From Cytobacillus kochii (lineage in GTDB: Bacteria > Bacillota > Bacilli > Bacillales > Cytobacillaceae): a stretch of DNA of 64,000 nucleotides. Numbering within the stretch: the first letter of the stretch is position 1; every line of letters starts with the position of its first letter. The stretch spans positions 1 through 64,000 of the forward strand of contig NZ_JAIVAM010000001.1 of NCBI RefSeq assembly GCF_020171845.1, read 5' to 3'. Positions 24,862 through 33,792 of this stretch are shown here, in pieces. Made by a program: the position numbers and the translations under genes. Below the pieces are notes generated by a model. That model was not told the origin of the DNA and searched no databases. It saw only the letters and a list, made by a program, of their open reading frames with translations.

Positions 24862-25416
24862 ATGAATCATTCGTCGTTTGTTATAAGAAAAGCGGTTCTT
24901 GAGGATGCCAAGGGTATAGCAAGAGTACACGTCGATAGTTGGCGTAGCACCTATGCTACCATTTTCCCACAAGAATATCTAAATAGACTTTCGTATGAAA
25001 AGAGGGGAAAATTGTGGTTAAACAATATTCCTCTTGGTGGCGTATATGTGGCTGAAAATGAGGTTGGTGAAATCATTGGATTTTCTTCGGGTGGGGAAGA
25101 GAGAAGTGGGAAGTACAACGGTTTTGATGGCGAACTTTATGCGATTTATTTAATAGAAAAGTATCAAAGAAAGGGAGTGGGGACGGCTCTGTTTGCAGCT
25201 GTGACTACTGAACTGAAACAAAAAGGATATCAATCAATGCTCGTCCTAGTTGTCGAGGATAATCACTCTTATCGATTTTATGAAGCCCTTGGTGGTGAAA
25301 AGATTGATTCTATTGAAATGAGTATGGCTGGTGAGAAATATGGGGAGATGGTGTATGGATGGAGAGATATTACCTCTTTGACATTAGAATTCAATAAACG
25401 TTTTACATATCGTTAA
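24862..25416 (+). CDS. GNAT family N-acetyltransferase
   Basis: 184-residue acetyl-CoA-dependent acetyltransferase. FVIRKAVLEDAKGIARVHVD and WRSTY at the start are typical of the Rim/GNAT group. The acetyl-CoA loop is in EKYQRKGVGTALF (Q-R-K-G-V-G), followed by VVEDNHSYRFYEALGGEKID, motif B of the fold. ATG 24862 follows CAGGGGGAAAACA. Substrate unknown; this subgroup often acts on small amines. Its first ~50 bases are duplicated at 23318. Confidence 0.85.
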   Translation: MNHSSFVIRKAVLEDAKGIARVHVDSWRSTYATIFPQEYLNRLSYEKRGKLWLNNIPLGGVYVAENEVGEIIGFSSGGEERSGKYNGFDGELYAIYLIEKYQRKGVGTALFAAVTTELKQKGYQSMLVLVVEDNHSYRFYEALGGEKIDSIEMSMAGEKYGEMVYGWRDITSLTLEFNKRFTYR

Positions 25417-25478
25417 AGTGAGATTCATACTCAATTGTTATCATATTGATAGCGGGGATAGCATCAGTGGCTATCAGT

Positions 25479-25511
25479 ACATTTGGCGAAGGAGGAGCCA
25501 AATGTTTTTTT
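25479..25511 (+). terminator. Terminator of the GNAT gene
   Basis: ACATTTGGC and GCCAAATGT are perfect 9-bp arms followed by TTTTTT. A second hairpin, GATAGC/GCTATC, lies just upstream. Confidence 0.75.
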
Positions 25512-25581
25512 GATTATTTCTAAAAAAAATTACCATATTCACTGGTATAATAGGTTTATATAAAGAGAAGGTGGGATAGTG

Positions 25582-26046
25582 ATGACTTATCCAGTGAGAG
25601 TGAGGGCATGTGCGCTGATCATCGAAAATGATTCAATTCTTTTGATTGAATATGAAGATGAGAGAGGCATTCATTATAATTTGCCTGCAGGGGGCGTAGA
25701 ACCGAATGAATCAGTCATTGAAGCTGTAAAGCGAGAAGCGAAAGAAGAAGCATCAATTGATGTGAAAGTAGGTCCTTTAGCATTTATATATGAGTATGCT
25801 CCGCACTTGAATGCGAATAAATACGGTGATATTCATTCGTTGCAGTTAATTTTTGAATGTACCCTTACCGATGAATCTATTCCTAAACAACCAAAGTATC
25901 CTGATCCTAATCAAACTGATGTAAAATGGATTAAATTATCCGAATTAAATAACATCTTACTTTTCCCCCATTTAGAAGAACATATTCTTACCTATCATCA
26001 ACAGAAAAGAAATATCGGATTAATAGAAGAACAAACGCTAAGTTGA
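25582..26046 (+). CDS. NUDIX hydrolase
   Basis: 154-residue pyrophosphohydrolase with a full Nudix box: GGVEPNESVIEAVKREAKEE followed by ASIDV, so the Glu metal ligands are intact and it should be active on a nucleoside diphosphate derivative. The N-terminal strand RVRACALIIENDSILLIEY is typical of the MutT/ADP-ribose group. GTG 25579 and ATG 25582 are adjacent; I took the ATG, ~12 bases after GAGAAGGTGGG. Substrate cannot be told from sequence. Confidence 0.85.
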   Translation: MTYPVRVRACALIIENDSILLIEYEDERGIHYNLPAGGVEPNESVIEAVKREAKEEASIDVKVGPLAFIYEYAPHLNANKYGDIHSLQLIFECTLTDESIPKQPKYPDPNQTDVKWIKLSELNNILLFPHLEEHILTYHQQKRNIGLIEEQTLS

Positions 26047-26165
26047 TAGGAGAAGAATCTTGAAAAGAAAGATATTCGCAAGATTTGTTACTAGAATCAT
26101 TATGAAAGTAAGAGGTTCAATATTTAAATGAAGTAAAAAAAACGACTGTCATAGTTAGTGTCATT

Positions 26166-26606
26166 TTGGTTAGTGTCGTTTGTGTGATGTTATTTAACTT
26201 TCTAAAGAAAGATGTCTGGGATGTGAATGCTGAGTTATTGAAAGAAGAGGTATTGTCCATTGAGTCATCTGTAGAAGAAGTAAATTTATTGGATATCACA
26301 CCATTTGAGTGGGATAAGGTTTATTTCTTTGAGCCTTATACTCAGAAAGAGTGGATATATGAAACGGTCGGATATAAATGGGATACTATTAATGAAACAG
26401 TAAACGAAGGAATGAACCAAATAGTATTTATAAAGAATAATCAAGTGGTTTGTTATGTATATGGATACCCAGAAAATAACGGATACGGCATTTCTATGAG
26501 TGAAAAAACAACTCAAGTCCCTGCCGGCTCTCTCCTTATAGCGGATGAACAGCGCCCGTTTGAAGTGGTAAGGGATGGTGGTGTGGTCTATTTAAAAAGC
26601 AACTAG
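26166..26606 (+). CDS. Hypothetical membrane-anchored protein, start disturbed
   Basis: 146 residues: an N-terminal hydrophobic helix (VSVVCVMLFNFL) and a soluble domain with WDKVYFFEPYTQKEWIYETV and NQIVFIKNNQVVCYVYGYPE. I recall similar Bacillus proteins of unknown function that sit outside the membrane on one helix. TTG 26166 has no ribosome site. The natural start seems to be the ATG at 26128 with GAGG before it, whose frame is broken by ATGAAGTAAAAA; losing two bases there would restore MKKKTTVIVSV. So the gene is either frameshifted or uses the weak TTG. Confidence 0.5.
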   Translation: MVSVVCVMLFNFLKKDVWDVNAELLKEEVLSIESSVEEVNLLDITPFEWDKVYFFEPYTQKEWIYETVGYKWDTINETVNEGMNQIVFIKNNQVVCYVYGYPENNGYGISMSEKTTQVPAGSLLIADEQRPFEVVRDGGVVYLKSN

Positions 26607-26633
26607 CAGATTGAATGTAGATAAAAGGAGAGA

Positions 26634-27119
26634 ATGAAATTGATTACATCTGGAGAAGTTCAATTAGGGTTATATCGTGAGGAGCACTTAGAAATATTAA
26701 ATAGATTCGAATTACCGGAAAATCAAGCGAAGTTTACCGCATTACCAAAGGAAAAAATAGCTGTTTCTGTTGGGCAATATCGAGTAGTCATCCTTTTAAA
26801 AGAAGTACCAGTAGGCTTTTTTCTGCTACACAGTACAAAAAGGGTAAGTGAATATACTACTAATTCTCATGCTATGTTATTGACAGCTCTTTCTATAGAT
26901 TACAAACATCAGGGCAAAGGGTATGCTAAGCAAGCGATGCTCGCGTTAAAAGCATTTATCACTACTCATTTCCCCGATTGCCATGAAGTGGTTTTGGCGG
27001 TCAATCATAAAAACATTCCCGCACAGCAATTGTACTTAAAAGTTGGTTTTGTTGATACTGGTGAGCGGAAAATAGGAGAAATTGGCGAACAGTTTATATT
27101 GAAATTAGAGATAAAGTAA
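26634..27119 (+). CDS. GNAT family N-acetyltransferase
   Basis: 161-residue acetyltransferase: LTALSIDYKHQGKGYAKQAM contains the acetyl-CoA loop Q-G-K-G-Y-A, followed by VVLAVNHKNIPAQQLYLKVG, the family's motif B. The N-terminal half (LGLYREEHLEILNRFELPEN) recalls BltD/YjcF-type small acetyltransferases of Bacillus. ATG is 3 bases after AAAAGGAGAGA. Substrate unknown. It starts 27 bases after the hypothetical gene and may be co-transcribed with it. Confidence 0.8.
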   Translation: MKLITSGEVQLGLYREEHLEILNRFELPENQAKFTALPKEKIAVSVGQYRVVILLKEVPVGFFLLHSTKRVSEYTTNSHAMLLTALSIDYKHQGKGYAKQAMLALKAFITTHFPDCHEVVLAVNHKNIPAQQLYLKVGFVDTGERKIGEIGEQFILKLEIK

Positions 27120-27166
27120 TAGACCATTTTTATCTCAAACCATCTTCTTATTTTGAAGGAATACTA

Positions 27167-27197
27167 GCGTTTCTGTTTATGCAGAAACGCTTTTCTT
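27167..27197 (+). terminator. Rho-independent terminator
   Basis: AGCGTTTCTG and CAGAAACGCT are perfect 10-bp arms followed by TTTCTTT. Confidence 0.75.
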
Positions 27198-27369
27198 TAT
27201 GTAATGAAACCTGCGCGAATGATGGGGTCTATAAGATTAAAACGTTAATGTGTTCGTCTCGATTTTCTTTCTCAATATTGCACTAGAAAAACCAATAGTA
27301 TATTGTTCTCTAAGTTATTTGGTTTATCAACTTAATCGATTCAACAAACAATTGGAGGAATTTAGCTGA

Positions 27370-27708
27370 ATGAATAAACAGGTCCAACTGAATAAGATTA
27401 AAGAGGATTTTATTCAAAGTCAAAAGGTTCTATCAGCCATTGGTGATGAAACGCGTCAATCAATATTATTAGTGCTTATGGGGACGGATTGTGAAACGGG
27501 AATACGCGTGGGTGAGATTACTAATCAAACGCATCTTTCAAGACCTGCCGTTTCTCATCACCTAAAGATTTTGCGTGAAGCTGGAATCATATTAATGCGT
27601 AAAGAAGGCACAAAGAATTTTTATTATATAAATGTACGATCAGAATTAGGGTTATTAAAAATGCTTGTAGGGGATATTGAAAAATTTATGGATGATTTTT
27701 ATAGATAA
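27370..27708 (+). CDS. ArsR-family transcriptional regulator
   Basis: 112-residue winged-helix repressor. KVLSAIGDETRQSILLVLMG starts the fold, and the recognition helix is in THLSRPAVSHHLKILREAGI followed by a wing with MRKEGTKNFYYINV. No Cys pairs of the metal-sensing ArsR type are seen except Cys in GTDCETG, so it may sense something other than arsenic. ATG 27370 follows GGAGGAATTTAGCTGA. It lies 22 bases ahead of a quinone-oxidoreductase gene, which it probably controls. Confidence 0.85.
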   Translation: MNKQVQLNKIKEDFIQSQKVLSAIGDETRQSILLVLMGTDCETGIRVGEITNQTHLSRPAVSHHLKILREAGIILMRKEGTKNFYYINVRSELGLLKMLVGDIEKFMDDFYR

Positions 27709-27730
27709 TGAAGGAAAAGGTGGATGAAAT

Positions 27731-28729
27731 ATGAGAGCAATGGTTATTGATCAATATGGAAAAGTGCCTATGCAATTGGCAGATATGCCTATACCAGAAA
27801 TGAGTGATTATGAGGTACTGGTAACCATTTATGCCGCTAGTTTTAATCCCATTGATTTTAAAATCAGGGATGGGAAAGTGAAACTATTAGTTAAATATAG
27901 TATGCCACTTATATTAGGTAATGATTTTTCGGGTGTTGTTACAAAAGTCGGTAAAAAAGTGACGCGTTTTAAAGTAGGTGATGAAATATATGGCCGCCCC
28001 CGCAAGAGTAAAATTGGCACTTTTGCGGAATACATTGCCATTCATGAAGATGACATTGCATTAAAGCCAAGAAATTTGACCTTTGAAGAAGCAGCATCAA
28101 TTCCGTTGGTAGGGCTAACTTCTTATCAAGCGTTAATAGACATTTTACAATTGCAAAAGGGACAAAAGGTGTTTATTCAAGCTGGAGCAGGTGGAGTCGG
28201 CACCTTTGCTATTCAGTTGGCAAAAGAAATGGGTGCTACCGTGGCAACGACTGCGAGTCAAGCTGGTGAAGATTTAGTAAAATCTCTTGGAGCCGATATC
28301 ATTATCAATTACAAGACGGAAAAATTTGAAGAGATACTGAATGATTACGATGCAGTCTTTGATACGCTTGGCGGAGAAATATTAGAAAAATCGTTTGAAG
28401 TGGTAAGGCCTGGAGGAAAGATTGCTTCCGTTTCGGGACTACCCAATGCTCGCTTCGGTAAAGATTATGGCTCAGGTTTTTTTAAGACGTTATTGTTTTC
28501 CGTGGCAAGCCATAAACTGACGAGTCTTGAAAAAAAATATCATGTTCACTATACGTTTTTATTTATGAAACCGAGTGGCAAACAATTAAAAGTCATCGCA
28601 GACTTGATTGAGGCTGGTAAAATAAAGCCGATCATAGATAAAGTATTTTCATTTGATGATGCACAAAAAGCGATGGAATATGCAGAATCAGGGAGGGCAA
28701 AAGGGAAAATCATATTAAAAATCAAATAG
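27731..28729 (+). CDS. Zinc-free MDR (quinone oxidoreductase-like) dehydrogenase
   Basis: 332-residue medium-chain dehydrogenase/reductase. MRAMVIDQYGKVPMQLADMP opens the catalytic domain, LGNDFSGVVTKVGKKVTRFK is the family signature, and the NAD(P)-binding fold is at QAGAGGVGTFAIQLAKEMGA, followed by the YKTEKFEEIL region. Zinc-ligand Cys residues are absent, which fits quinone oxidoreductase or enoyl reductase members reducing reactive aldehydes or quinones with NADPH. It follows the ArsR gene in one operon. A relative at 54859 shares the fold only. Confidence 0.8.
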   Translation: MRAMVIDQYGKVPMQLADMPIPEMSDYEVLVTIYAASFNPIDFKIRDGKVKLLVKYSMPLILGNDFSGVVTKVGKKVTRFKVGDEIYGRPRKSKIGTFAEYIAIHEDDIALKPRNLTFEEAASIPLVGLTSYQALIDILQLQKGQKVFIQAGAGGVGTFAIQLAKEMGATVATTASQAGEDLVKSLGADIIINYKTEKFEEILNDYDAVFDTLGGEILEKSFEVVRPGGKIASVSGLPNARFGKDYGSGFFKTLLFSVASHKLTSLEKKYHVHYTFLFMKPSGKQLKVIADLIEAGKIKPIIDKVFSFDDAQKAMEYAESGRAKGKIILKIK

Positions 28730-28756
28730 GCGCTAAATATTCTGCCAGTGGCTGTA

Positions 28757-28796
28757 AAAAACTAGTCCCTCACATAATGGACTAGTTTTCCCTTTC
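28757..28796 (+). terminator. Terminator of the ArsR-dehydrogenase operon
   Basis: AAAACTAGTCC and GGACTAGTTTT are perfect 11-bp arms followed by TCCCTTT. Confidence 0.7.
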
Positions 28797-29030
28797 TTAA
28801 ACCTTATTTATTTGTCCGTTCTCTCTTAGAATGGAGAGGGAAGAATTTTCATTTGAAGCTATCTATTCTCAATTGAAAACTCTTTCTTTCTATTTTATAG
28901 TTTATTTCACAATAATGTAATATTTAGTTGAAAACGTATACACTTCTTATGTGGCCTATATTTAGCGTAGATTTCTCATAATATTTAACCGATTAGGAAT
29001 GATTGATATAAATTAATTCATGCGCTTTAA

Positions 29031-29058
29031 TTGACAAATATAATATTAGTAATATAAT
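29031..29058 (+). promoter_or_regulatory. Sigma-A promoter of ahpCF
   Basis: TTGACA (29031) and TATAAT (29053) are both perfect consensus boxes separated by 16 bases, about 100 bases upstream of the ahpC start. The 28800-29030 stretch holds no gene. Confidence 0.8.
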
Positions 29059-29074
29059 AATAATCAATGCTAAT

Positions 29075-29089
29075 TAATAATAATTATAG
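29075..29089 (+). promoter_or_regulatory. PerR-type operator upstream of ahpC
   Basis: TAATAATAATTATAG matches 13 of 15 positions of the Per box TTATAATNATTATAA. It lies just downstream of the -10 box, where a repressor would block transcription. A second, weaker AT palindrome overlaps the promoter. In B. subtilis ahpCF is repressed by PerR and induced by peroxide, so this fits; the sequence is generally AT-rich, which tempers confidence. Confidence 0.65.
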
Positions 29090-29154
29090 ATTATGAATGA
29101 GGTCATTCTGTTAATCTATGATTAAATTTAAACAACTTTTAGGAGGACTACAAC

Positions 29155-29718
29155 ATGTCATTAATAGGAAAAGAAGTATTACCATTTAACGCACATGCAT
29201 ATAGAAATGGAGATTTTATTGAAGTATCTGAAGCAGATCTTAAAGGTCATTGGAGTGTCGTTTGTTTCTACCCAGCTGACTTTACATTTGTTTGCCCAAC
29301 AGAACTTGAAGATCTTCAAGATCAATACCCAGCTCTACAAGAACTAGGTGTAGAAGTATTCTCTGTTTCAAGAGACTCTCACTTTACTCATAAAGCATGG
29401 CATGATACATCAGAAGCAATTGGTAAAATCACATATACAATGATTGGTGATCCATCACATACAATTTCTCGTAACTTCGATGTTCTTATTGAAGAATTAG
29501 GTCAAGCAGATCGTGGTACATTCATTATCGATCCAGATGGTATCATTCAAGCAGTTGAAATCAATGCAGATGGTATTGGTCGTGACGCAAGCATTCTTAT
29601 CGATAAAATTAAAGCAGCTCAATATGTTCGTTCTAATCCAGGCGAAGTTTGCCCGGCAAAATGGAAAGAAGGATCTTCTACACTTAAGCCAAGCCTTGAT
29701 TTAGTCGGCAAAATTTAA
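29155..29718 (+). CDS. ahpC: Alkyl hydroperoxide reductase subunit C (2-Cys peroxiredoxin)
   Basis: Cytosolic peroxidase that reduces hydrogen peroxide, organic peroxides and peroxynitrite. The peroxidatic Cys is residue 47 in FTFVCPTE and the resolving Cys is residue 166 in EVCPAKW. At 187 residues it is the standard length. ATG 29155 follows TTAGGAGGACTACA, a strong site. The codon use is highly biased toward U/A-ending common codons, as expected for an abundant protein. It is followed 13 bases later by ahpF, which reduces it again. Confidence 0.97.
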   Translation: MSLIGKEVLPFNAHAYRNGDFIEVSEADLKGHWSVVCFYPADFTFVCPTELEDLQDQYPALQELGVEVFSVSRDSHFTHKAWHDTSEAIGKITYTMIGDPSHTISRNFDVLIEELGQADRGTFIIDPDGIIQAVEINADGIGRDASILIDKIKAAQYVRSNPGEVCPAKWKEGSSTLKPSLDLVGKI

Positions 29719-29731
29719 GGAGTGGAACCCC

Positions 29732-31261
29732 ATGATATTAGAAGCAGAAATTAAAGAGCAACTCCATCAGTATCTTCAACTGATGGAGGGCGATGTATTA
29801 CTGAAAGTAAGTACCGGAGACGATGACGTATCAAAAGATATGCTTGCTCTCGTTGATGAACTTGCAACAATGTCATCTAAAATTAAGATAGAAACAGCTA
29901 CTTTAAAAAGAACGCCAAGCTTTAGCGTGAATCGCATGGGTGAAGATACAGGTGTAGCTTTTGCTGGTATTCCTCTTGGTCATGAATTTACTTCCTTAGT
30001 ATTGGCCTTATTACAAGCAAGTGGCCGTGCGCCAAAAGTAGATGATAAGGTGATGGAACAGGTAAAGAATATTCAAGGGGAGTTTCATTTCGAAACTTAC
30101 GTTAGTCTGACATGCCATAATTGTCCTGATGTGGTACAGGCCTTGAATATCATGAGTGTGTTAAACCCAGGCATTACACACACAATGATCGATGGCGCGG
30201 CTTTTAAAGAAGAAGTCGATAGCAAAAACATCATGGCCGTACCAACTGTTTTCCTTAATGGAGAAGTGTTTGGTAGTGGACGTATGACTTTAGATGAAAT
30301 TTTAGCGAAGATGGGTAGCACAGAAGATCCAGCTGAATTTTCTAATAAAGATCCATTTGATGTACTAGTTGTTGGTGGTGGCCCAGCAGGAGCGAGTGCA
30401 GCGATTTATGCTGCTCGTAAAGGTATCCGTACTGGAGTTGTTGCTGAGCGATTCGGTGGTCAAATCATGGATACGCTAGGTATCGAGAACTTTATCGGTA
30501 CGAAGTATACAGAAGGTCCTAAGCTTGCAGCTAGTCTTGAAGAACATGTGAAAGAATACGATGTCGACGTGATGAATCTACAACGCGCGAAAAGCTTACA
30601 AAGAAAAGAACTCATTGAAGTAGAATTAGAAAACGGTGCGGTTCTTAAGAGTAAGTCAGTCATTCTTTCCACAGGTGCAAGATGGAGAAACGTTGGCGTA
30701 CCTGGTGAAGCAGAATTCAAAAATAAAGGTGTCGCTTACTGTCCACATTGTGACGGCCCATTATTCGAAGGAAAAGACGTTGCGGTCATCGGTGGCGGTA
30801 ATTCAGGTATCGAGGCAGCAATCGACCTAGCGGGTATCGTTAAACATGTAACAGTTATTGAGTTCGGTGCAGAACTAAGAGCCGATTCGGTCCTACAAGA
30901 GCGTCTATATAGCTTACCGAATGTAAAAGTGATTAAAAACGCACAAACAACAGAAATCACGGGTACAGATAAAGTGAATGGTATCACTTATCTAGACCGT
31001 GAAACAGAAGAAGTACACCATATTGAACTTCAAGGAATCTTTGTTCAAATTGGTCTTGTTCCAAACACGGATTGGTTAGGCGATACGATTGAGCGCACAA
31101 GAACAGGCGAAATCGTCGTCGATAACCATGGTGCAACAAACGTTCCAGGCGTATTTGCAGCAGGTGACTGTACGAACAACCCGTACAAACAAATTATAAT
31201 TTCTATGGGATCAGGGGCCAACGCATCATTAGGCGCATTTGATTACCTGATTAGGAATTAA
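29732..31261 (+). CDS. ahpF: Alkyl hydroperoxide reductase subunit F (NADH:AhpC flavoprotein reductase)
   Basis: Flavoprotein of 509 residues that passes electrons from NADH to AhpC. The N-terminal ~200 residues are a double thioredoxin-like domain with the redox pair LTCHNCPD near 128-131. The rest is a thioredoxin-reductase-like part with FAD site [19 protein letters not shown], redox pair YCPHCDGP near 337-340, NADH site [17 protein letters not shown], and [13 protein letters not shown] at the end. ATG 29732 follows TAAGGAGTGGAACCCC. Co-transcribed with ahpC. Confidence 0.97.
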   Translation: MILEAEIKEQLHQYLQLMEGDVLLKVSTGDDDVSKDMLALVDELATMSSKIKIETATLKRTPSFSVNRMGEDTGVAFAGIPLGHEFTSLVLALLQASGRAPKVDDKVMEQVKNIQGEFHFETYVSLTCHNCPDVVQALNIMSVLNPGITHTMIDGAAFKEEVDSKNIMAVPTVFLNGEVFGSGRMTLDEILAKMGSTEDPAEFSNKDPFDVLVVGGGPAGASAAIYAARKGIRTGVVAERFGGQIMDTLGIENFIGTKYTEGPKLAASLEEHVKEYDVDVMNLQRAKSLQRKELIEVELENGAVLKSKSVILSTGARWRNVGVPGEAEFKNKGVAYCPHCDGPLFEGKDVAVIGGGNSGIEAAIDLAGIVKHVTVIEFGAELRADSVLQERLYSLPNVKVIKNAQTTEITGTDKVNGITYLDRETEEVHHIELQGIFVQIGLVPNTDWLGDTIERTRTGEIVVDNHGATNVPGVFAAGDCTNNPYKQIIISMGSGANASLGAFDYLIRN

Positions 31262-31273
31262 TATATATTTGCG

Positions 31274-31320
31274 GAGAAAGGTCAAGTGAGTTGAAACTCA
31301 TCTTGCCTTTCTCTTTTTTT
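31274..31320 (+). terminator. Terminator of ahpCF
   Basis: GAGAAAGGTCAAGTGAGTT and AACTCATCTTGCCTTTCTC form a long, nearly perfect hairpin followed by TTTTTT. Confidence 0.8.
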
Positions 31321-31607
31321 ATGGAGTGAATGTATTGATATTGTTTGTGCTGGTTCAATCATGCAATCAAAGAAAAAGGGTTTTGCTCGTACATCTAGAG
31401 TAAAATCATCAAGGATAGCCGAACAAAAAGTTTTCATTCTCTCCTCTTTTGTCCTTATTTGTTGACTAAGCGTTTATCAACTAGGTTATTTTTACAATTT
31501 TTACATATATTTTGATACAATTATACTCAATCAAAGGATTTCTAGAGGGTGGATGACTATAAATATGTGGAGACCTTTTTACGCTAGTGGTGTGGATTTA
31601 AAATAAA

Positions 31608-31681
31608 ATCGCGACATTTGTAAAAAAGATGCGATGTTTAAAACAAAGGTGCGATATTTATAAAAAAGATGCGAAGATTTA
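31608..31681. repeat. Short tandem repeat, ~20-bp unit
   Basis: About 3.5 units: TCGCGACATTTGTAAAAAA, GATGCGATGTTTAAAACAAA, GGTGCGATATTTATAAAAAA, GATGCGAAGATTT. An open frame covers it (31629-31838), but there is no ribosome site and the frame is shaped by the repeat, so I do not call a gene. The rest of 31262-31872 holds the ahpCF terminator and the palindrome at 31740. Confidence 0.6.
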
Positions 31682-31739
31682 CCCCTTTGAATATGCATTG
31701 TCCGAAGAGGGATTTTATGGTGAAAATAACATGACGATA

Positions 31740-31765
31740 TTCAACAATCGGGCCAGATTGTTGAA
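31740..31765. repeat. Perfect palindromic element TTCAACAATC-GGGCCA-GATTGTTGAA
   Basis: Ten-bp perfect arms around a six-base loop. A near relative lies at 33793 (ACAATC-GGGCGC-GATTGT). No T-run follows, so it is more likely a small intergenic repeat than a terminator. Confidence 0.6.
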
Positions 31766-31872
31766 GAACTTCCTTATTTCAAAAGTTTATCTTTTACTGG
31801 AAAAGATTATATTACTATCTCCACTTGGTTTATATTAGTTTATTAAAAAATCGCATTATCTGTAACTCTCTT

Positions 31873-32499
31873 TTATCTAAATTGGACTAAAGTAGTTCGA
31901 ATACGCCAAAAGTTTATTAACTGTTCTTTAATATAATCACAGTCATATTTGAAGTTAGATTGCGTCCAAAATTCAAGTAAACCAATAAGTACTTTCGTAT
32001 GCATACGAAAAAGTATATCCTTGTCCATCACTTGGAAAGTTTCATCCTCAATTGTTACATCTGATAAATTAACTTTCATTATTGAATTGGTTAATTTCTC
32101 CTCGAAAAAATAGAAGTGTTCTTTATTAAATAGAATTTTAAATGTTTGCTGATGCTCATAAACATAGTCAACAAATAATAAAGCATTCTTTTGAATTGTG
32201 GATAAATCTATCACTTTATTTTCTCTATATGGTTCCCGAATTGAGTTAATTATTCCTTCAATAGTAGTATTCATTAAGTCATCCATCAAAGCAAACTTAT
32301 CTGCATAGTGTACATAAAATGTTGTGCGATTGTAATCAGCTTCCTCGATAATATCCTTTACTGTTATCTGTGCAATATCTTTTTGTAAGGCAAGCGTTAA
32401 AAAGGCGTTACGTAAATCCTTTTTCGTTCTTTTTACACGACGATCATTTCTCTTTATAGTAGGACACCTTCTTTCTGAAAACCAACATTTGAGTATCAT
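31873..32499 (-). CDS. TetR/AcrR-family transcriptional regulator
   Basis: Repressor with an N-terminal three-helix DNA-binding domain (RTKKDLRNAFLTLALQKDIA, then the recognition helix region EEADYNRTTFYVHYADKFAL) and a helical C-terminal ligand domain of the TetR_C group found in Bacillus regulators. 208 residues if the ATG 32499 is used. The only ribosome-like site, GAAAGAAGGTG, lies inside, 9 bases before an ATA codon (32457) followed by AAG AGA AAT. The true start may be that ATA, a mutated ATG. Divergent from the dehydrogenase gene at 32597, which it probably controls. Confidence 0.8.
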   Translation of the reverse strand: MILKCWFSERRCPTIKRNDRRVKRTKKDLRNAFLTLALQKDIAQITVKDIIEEADYNRTTFYVHYADKFALMDDLMNTTIEGIINSIREPYRENKVIDLSTIQKNALLFVDYVYEHQQTFKILFNKEHFYFFEEKLTNSIMKVNLSDVTIEDETFQVMDKDILFRMHTKVLIGLLEFWTQSNFKYDCDYIKEQLINFWRIRTTLVQFR

Positions 32500-32505
32500 C
32501 TGTCT

Positions 32506-32529
32506 ATTAACAGTACATTCCTGTTTATA
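32506..32529. promoter_or_regulatory. Candidate operator of the TetR regulator
   Basis: ATTAACAG-TACATTC-CTGTTTAT: inverted repeat with 7 of 8 bases matching around a 7-base centre, in the gap between the divergent regulator and dehydrogenase. Size and position suit a TetR dimer; no binding data. Confidence 0.4.
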
Positions 32530-32596
32530 TTAATGATTGTTCCTTTTTTTTATTGTTCTAAAATGAATATATCATAAACTTTTAGAGGTGAGCAAA

Positions 32597-33361
32597 ATGG
32601 GACGTTTATCAGGTAAAGTAGCAATCATTACGGGTGCTGCGAATGGACAAGGTGCAGCTGAAGCACGACTATTTGCAAAAGAAGGAGCAAAAGTTGTTGC
32701 AACAGATATGCAATTTGAGTTATTAGAAAAAGTCGTGGCAGAAATTAATGCTGAACTCGGTGAAGTAGCTATAGCGGTTAAGCATAACGTAGCGGATGAA
32801 CCAAATTGGATTGAGGTTGTAAAAACAGCAGTTGAGAAATTTGGGCAAGTGGATATTTTAATTAATAATGCAGGCATTACAGGTAAAGGGTTACTACCAA
32901 TTGAAGAACTTGATGCTGAAGAATGGAATAAAGTTATGAACATCAATGCATTAGGTAATGTTTATGGCATTAAGCATGTTGTACCTGAAATGAAGAAGTT
33001 AGGAAAAGGCTCGATTGTCAATATTTCATCGCTATCTGGTATTACAGGCATGGGTGGTATGTCTGCATATACAGCATCTAAAGGGGCAACTCGTCTATTT
33101 ACAAAAGGTGCAGCAAAAGATTTAGGGCCATTCAATATCCGTGTTAACTCTGTACACCCAGGCTACATTAATACGCCAATGATTCAAGAGGCTTTAGAAA
33201 AGGAAGAATATAGAGCACACTTCTTAAGTCAAGTGCCACTAGGCTTTATCGGCGAGCCAGATGATGTAGCTTATGCAGTACTATTTTTAGCCTCAGATGA
33301 AGCACGTTTCATCTCAGGAACAGAAATGATCATCGATGGTGCACAATCAATTCGAGGATAA
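32597..33361 (+). CDS. Short-chain dehydrogenase/reductase (SDR)
   Basis: 254-residue classical SDR: NAD(P) motif TGAANGQGAAEARLF near 13-27, NNAG near 90, catalytic Ser in NISSLSG, catalytic Tyr-x-x-x-Lys in YTASKGA, and VNSVHPGYINTPM near the active-site loop. The family covers 3-oxoacyl-ACP reductases, 3-alpha/20-beta-hydroxysteroid dehydrogenases and sugar dehydrogenases; the GAANGQG start resembles the hydroxysteroid dehydrogenase type. I chose ATG 32597, 5 bases after AGAGGTGAG. Probably controlled by the divergent TetR gene. Confidence 0.88.
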   Translation: MGRLSGKVAIITGAANGQGAAEARLFAKEGAKVVATDMQFELLEKVVAEINAELGEVAIAVKHNVADEPNWIEVVKTAVEKFGQVDILINNAGITGKGLLPIEELDAEEWNKVMNINALGNVYGIKHVVPEMKKLGKGSIVNISSLSGITGMGGMSAYTASKGATRLFTKGAAKDLGPFNIRVNSVHPGYINTPMIQEALEKEEYRAHFLSQVPLGFIGEPDDVAYAVLFLASDEARFISGTEMIIDGAQSIRG

Positions 33362-33426
33362 TTGACTGTATGAAAGTACAATCTGTTATTATAGTTTACA
33401 GTAGCATTGGAGTATACAAGGGATAG

Positions 33427-33481
33427 AATTAGTGTCAACTCATTATCTCCAGATATGACAAATACACCAGCAATAAATTAA
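33427..33481 (+). pseudogene. SDR gene scrap
   Basis: An in-frame stretch reads RISVNSLSPDMTNTPAIN then stop. V-N-S-x-x-P-x-x-x-x-T-P is the conserved loop of SDR enzymes, so this is a remnant of a second, different SDR gene. It is very short; the rest of 33362-33650 has no clear gene. Confidence 0.35.
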
Positions 33482-33653
33482 TGGATAAAGTCCTGAACAA
33501 ACTAAATTTGTTTTAAGTGATATCCCAGTTGAATGTGTATCAGTCATAAGAACAAGATATAGAGAATACGGGAAAAAATATAAATCAATTAAGATTCTGC
33601 ATAATAGAGTGAAAATAGAGTAGCAAATTGCTGCTCTTTTTTTATTTTCGAAA

Positions 33654-33785
33654 ATGTTTTTTGCATTGGCTGAATTAATTAGTGTTACGCAACGAACCAT
33701 CATTTCTTTAGAAAAGGGGAAATATAAGCTTGATTATCGTCTAGCTAGTAAGTTTGTTGTGATAAAGGGAATATCAGTTGAATAA
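33654..33785 (+). pseudogene. XRE/Cro-type helix-turn-helix protein, truncated
   Basis: 43 codons: MFFALAELISVTQRTIISLE then KGKYKLDYRLASKFVVIKGI. LAELISVTQRTIISLEKGKY is the recognition region of small Xre regulators related to B. subtilis YgzD/YozG. The first helix and the tail (usually ...VFGVSIEEIF) are lost, and there is no ribosome site before the ATG, so the gene is decayed. Confidence 0.55.
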
Positions 33786-33792
33786 CAATCTT

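Noticed and set aside
31629-31838. 69-codon frame across the 20-bp repeat
   Set aside because: Shaped by the repeat, no ribosome site, passes through a palindrome.
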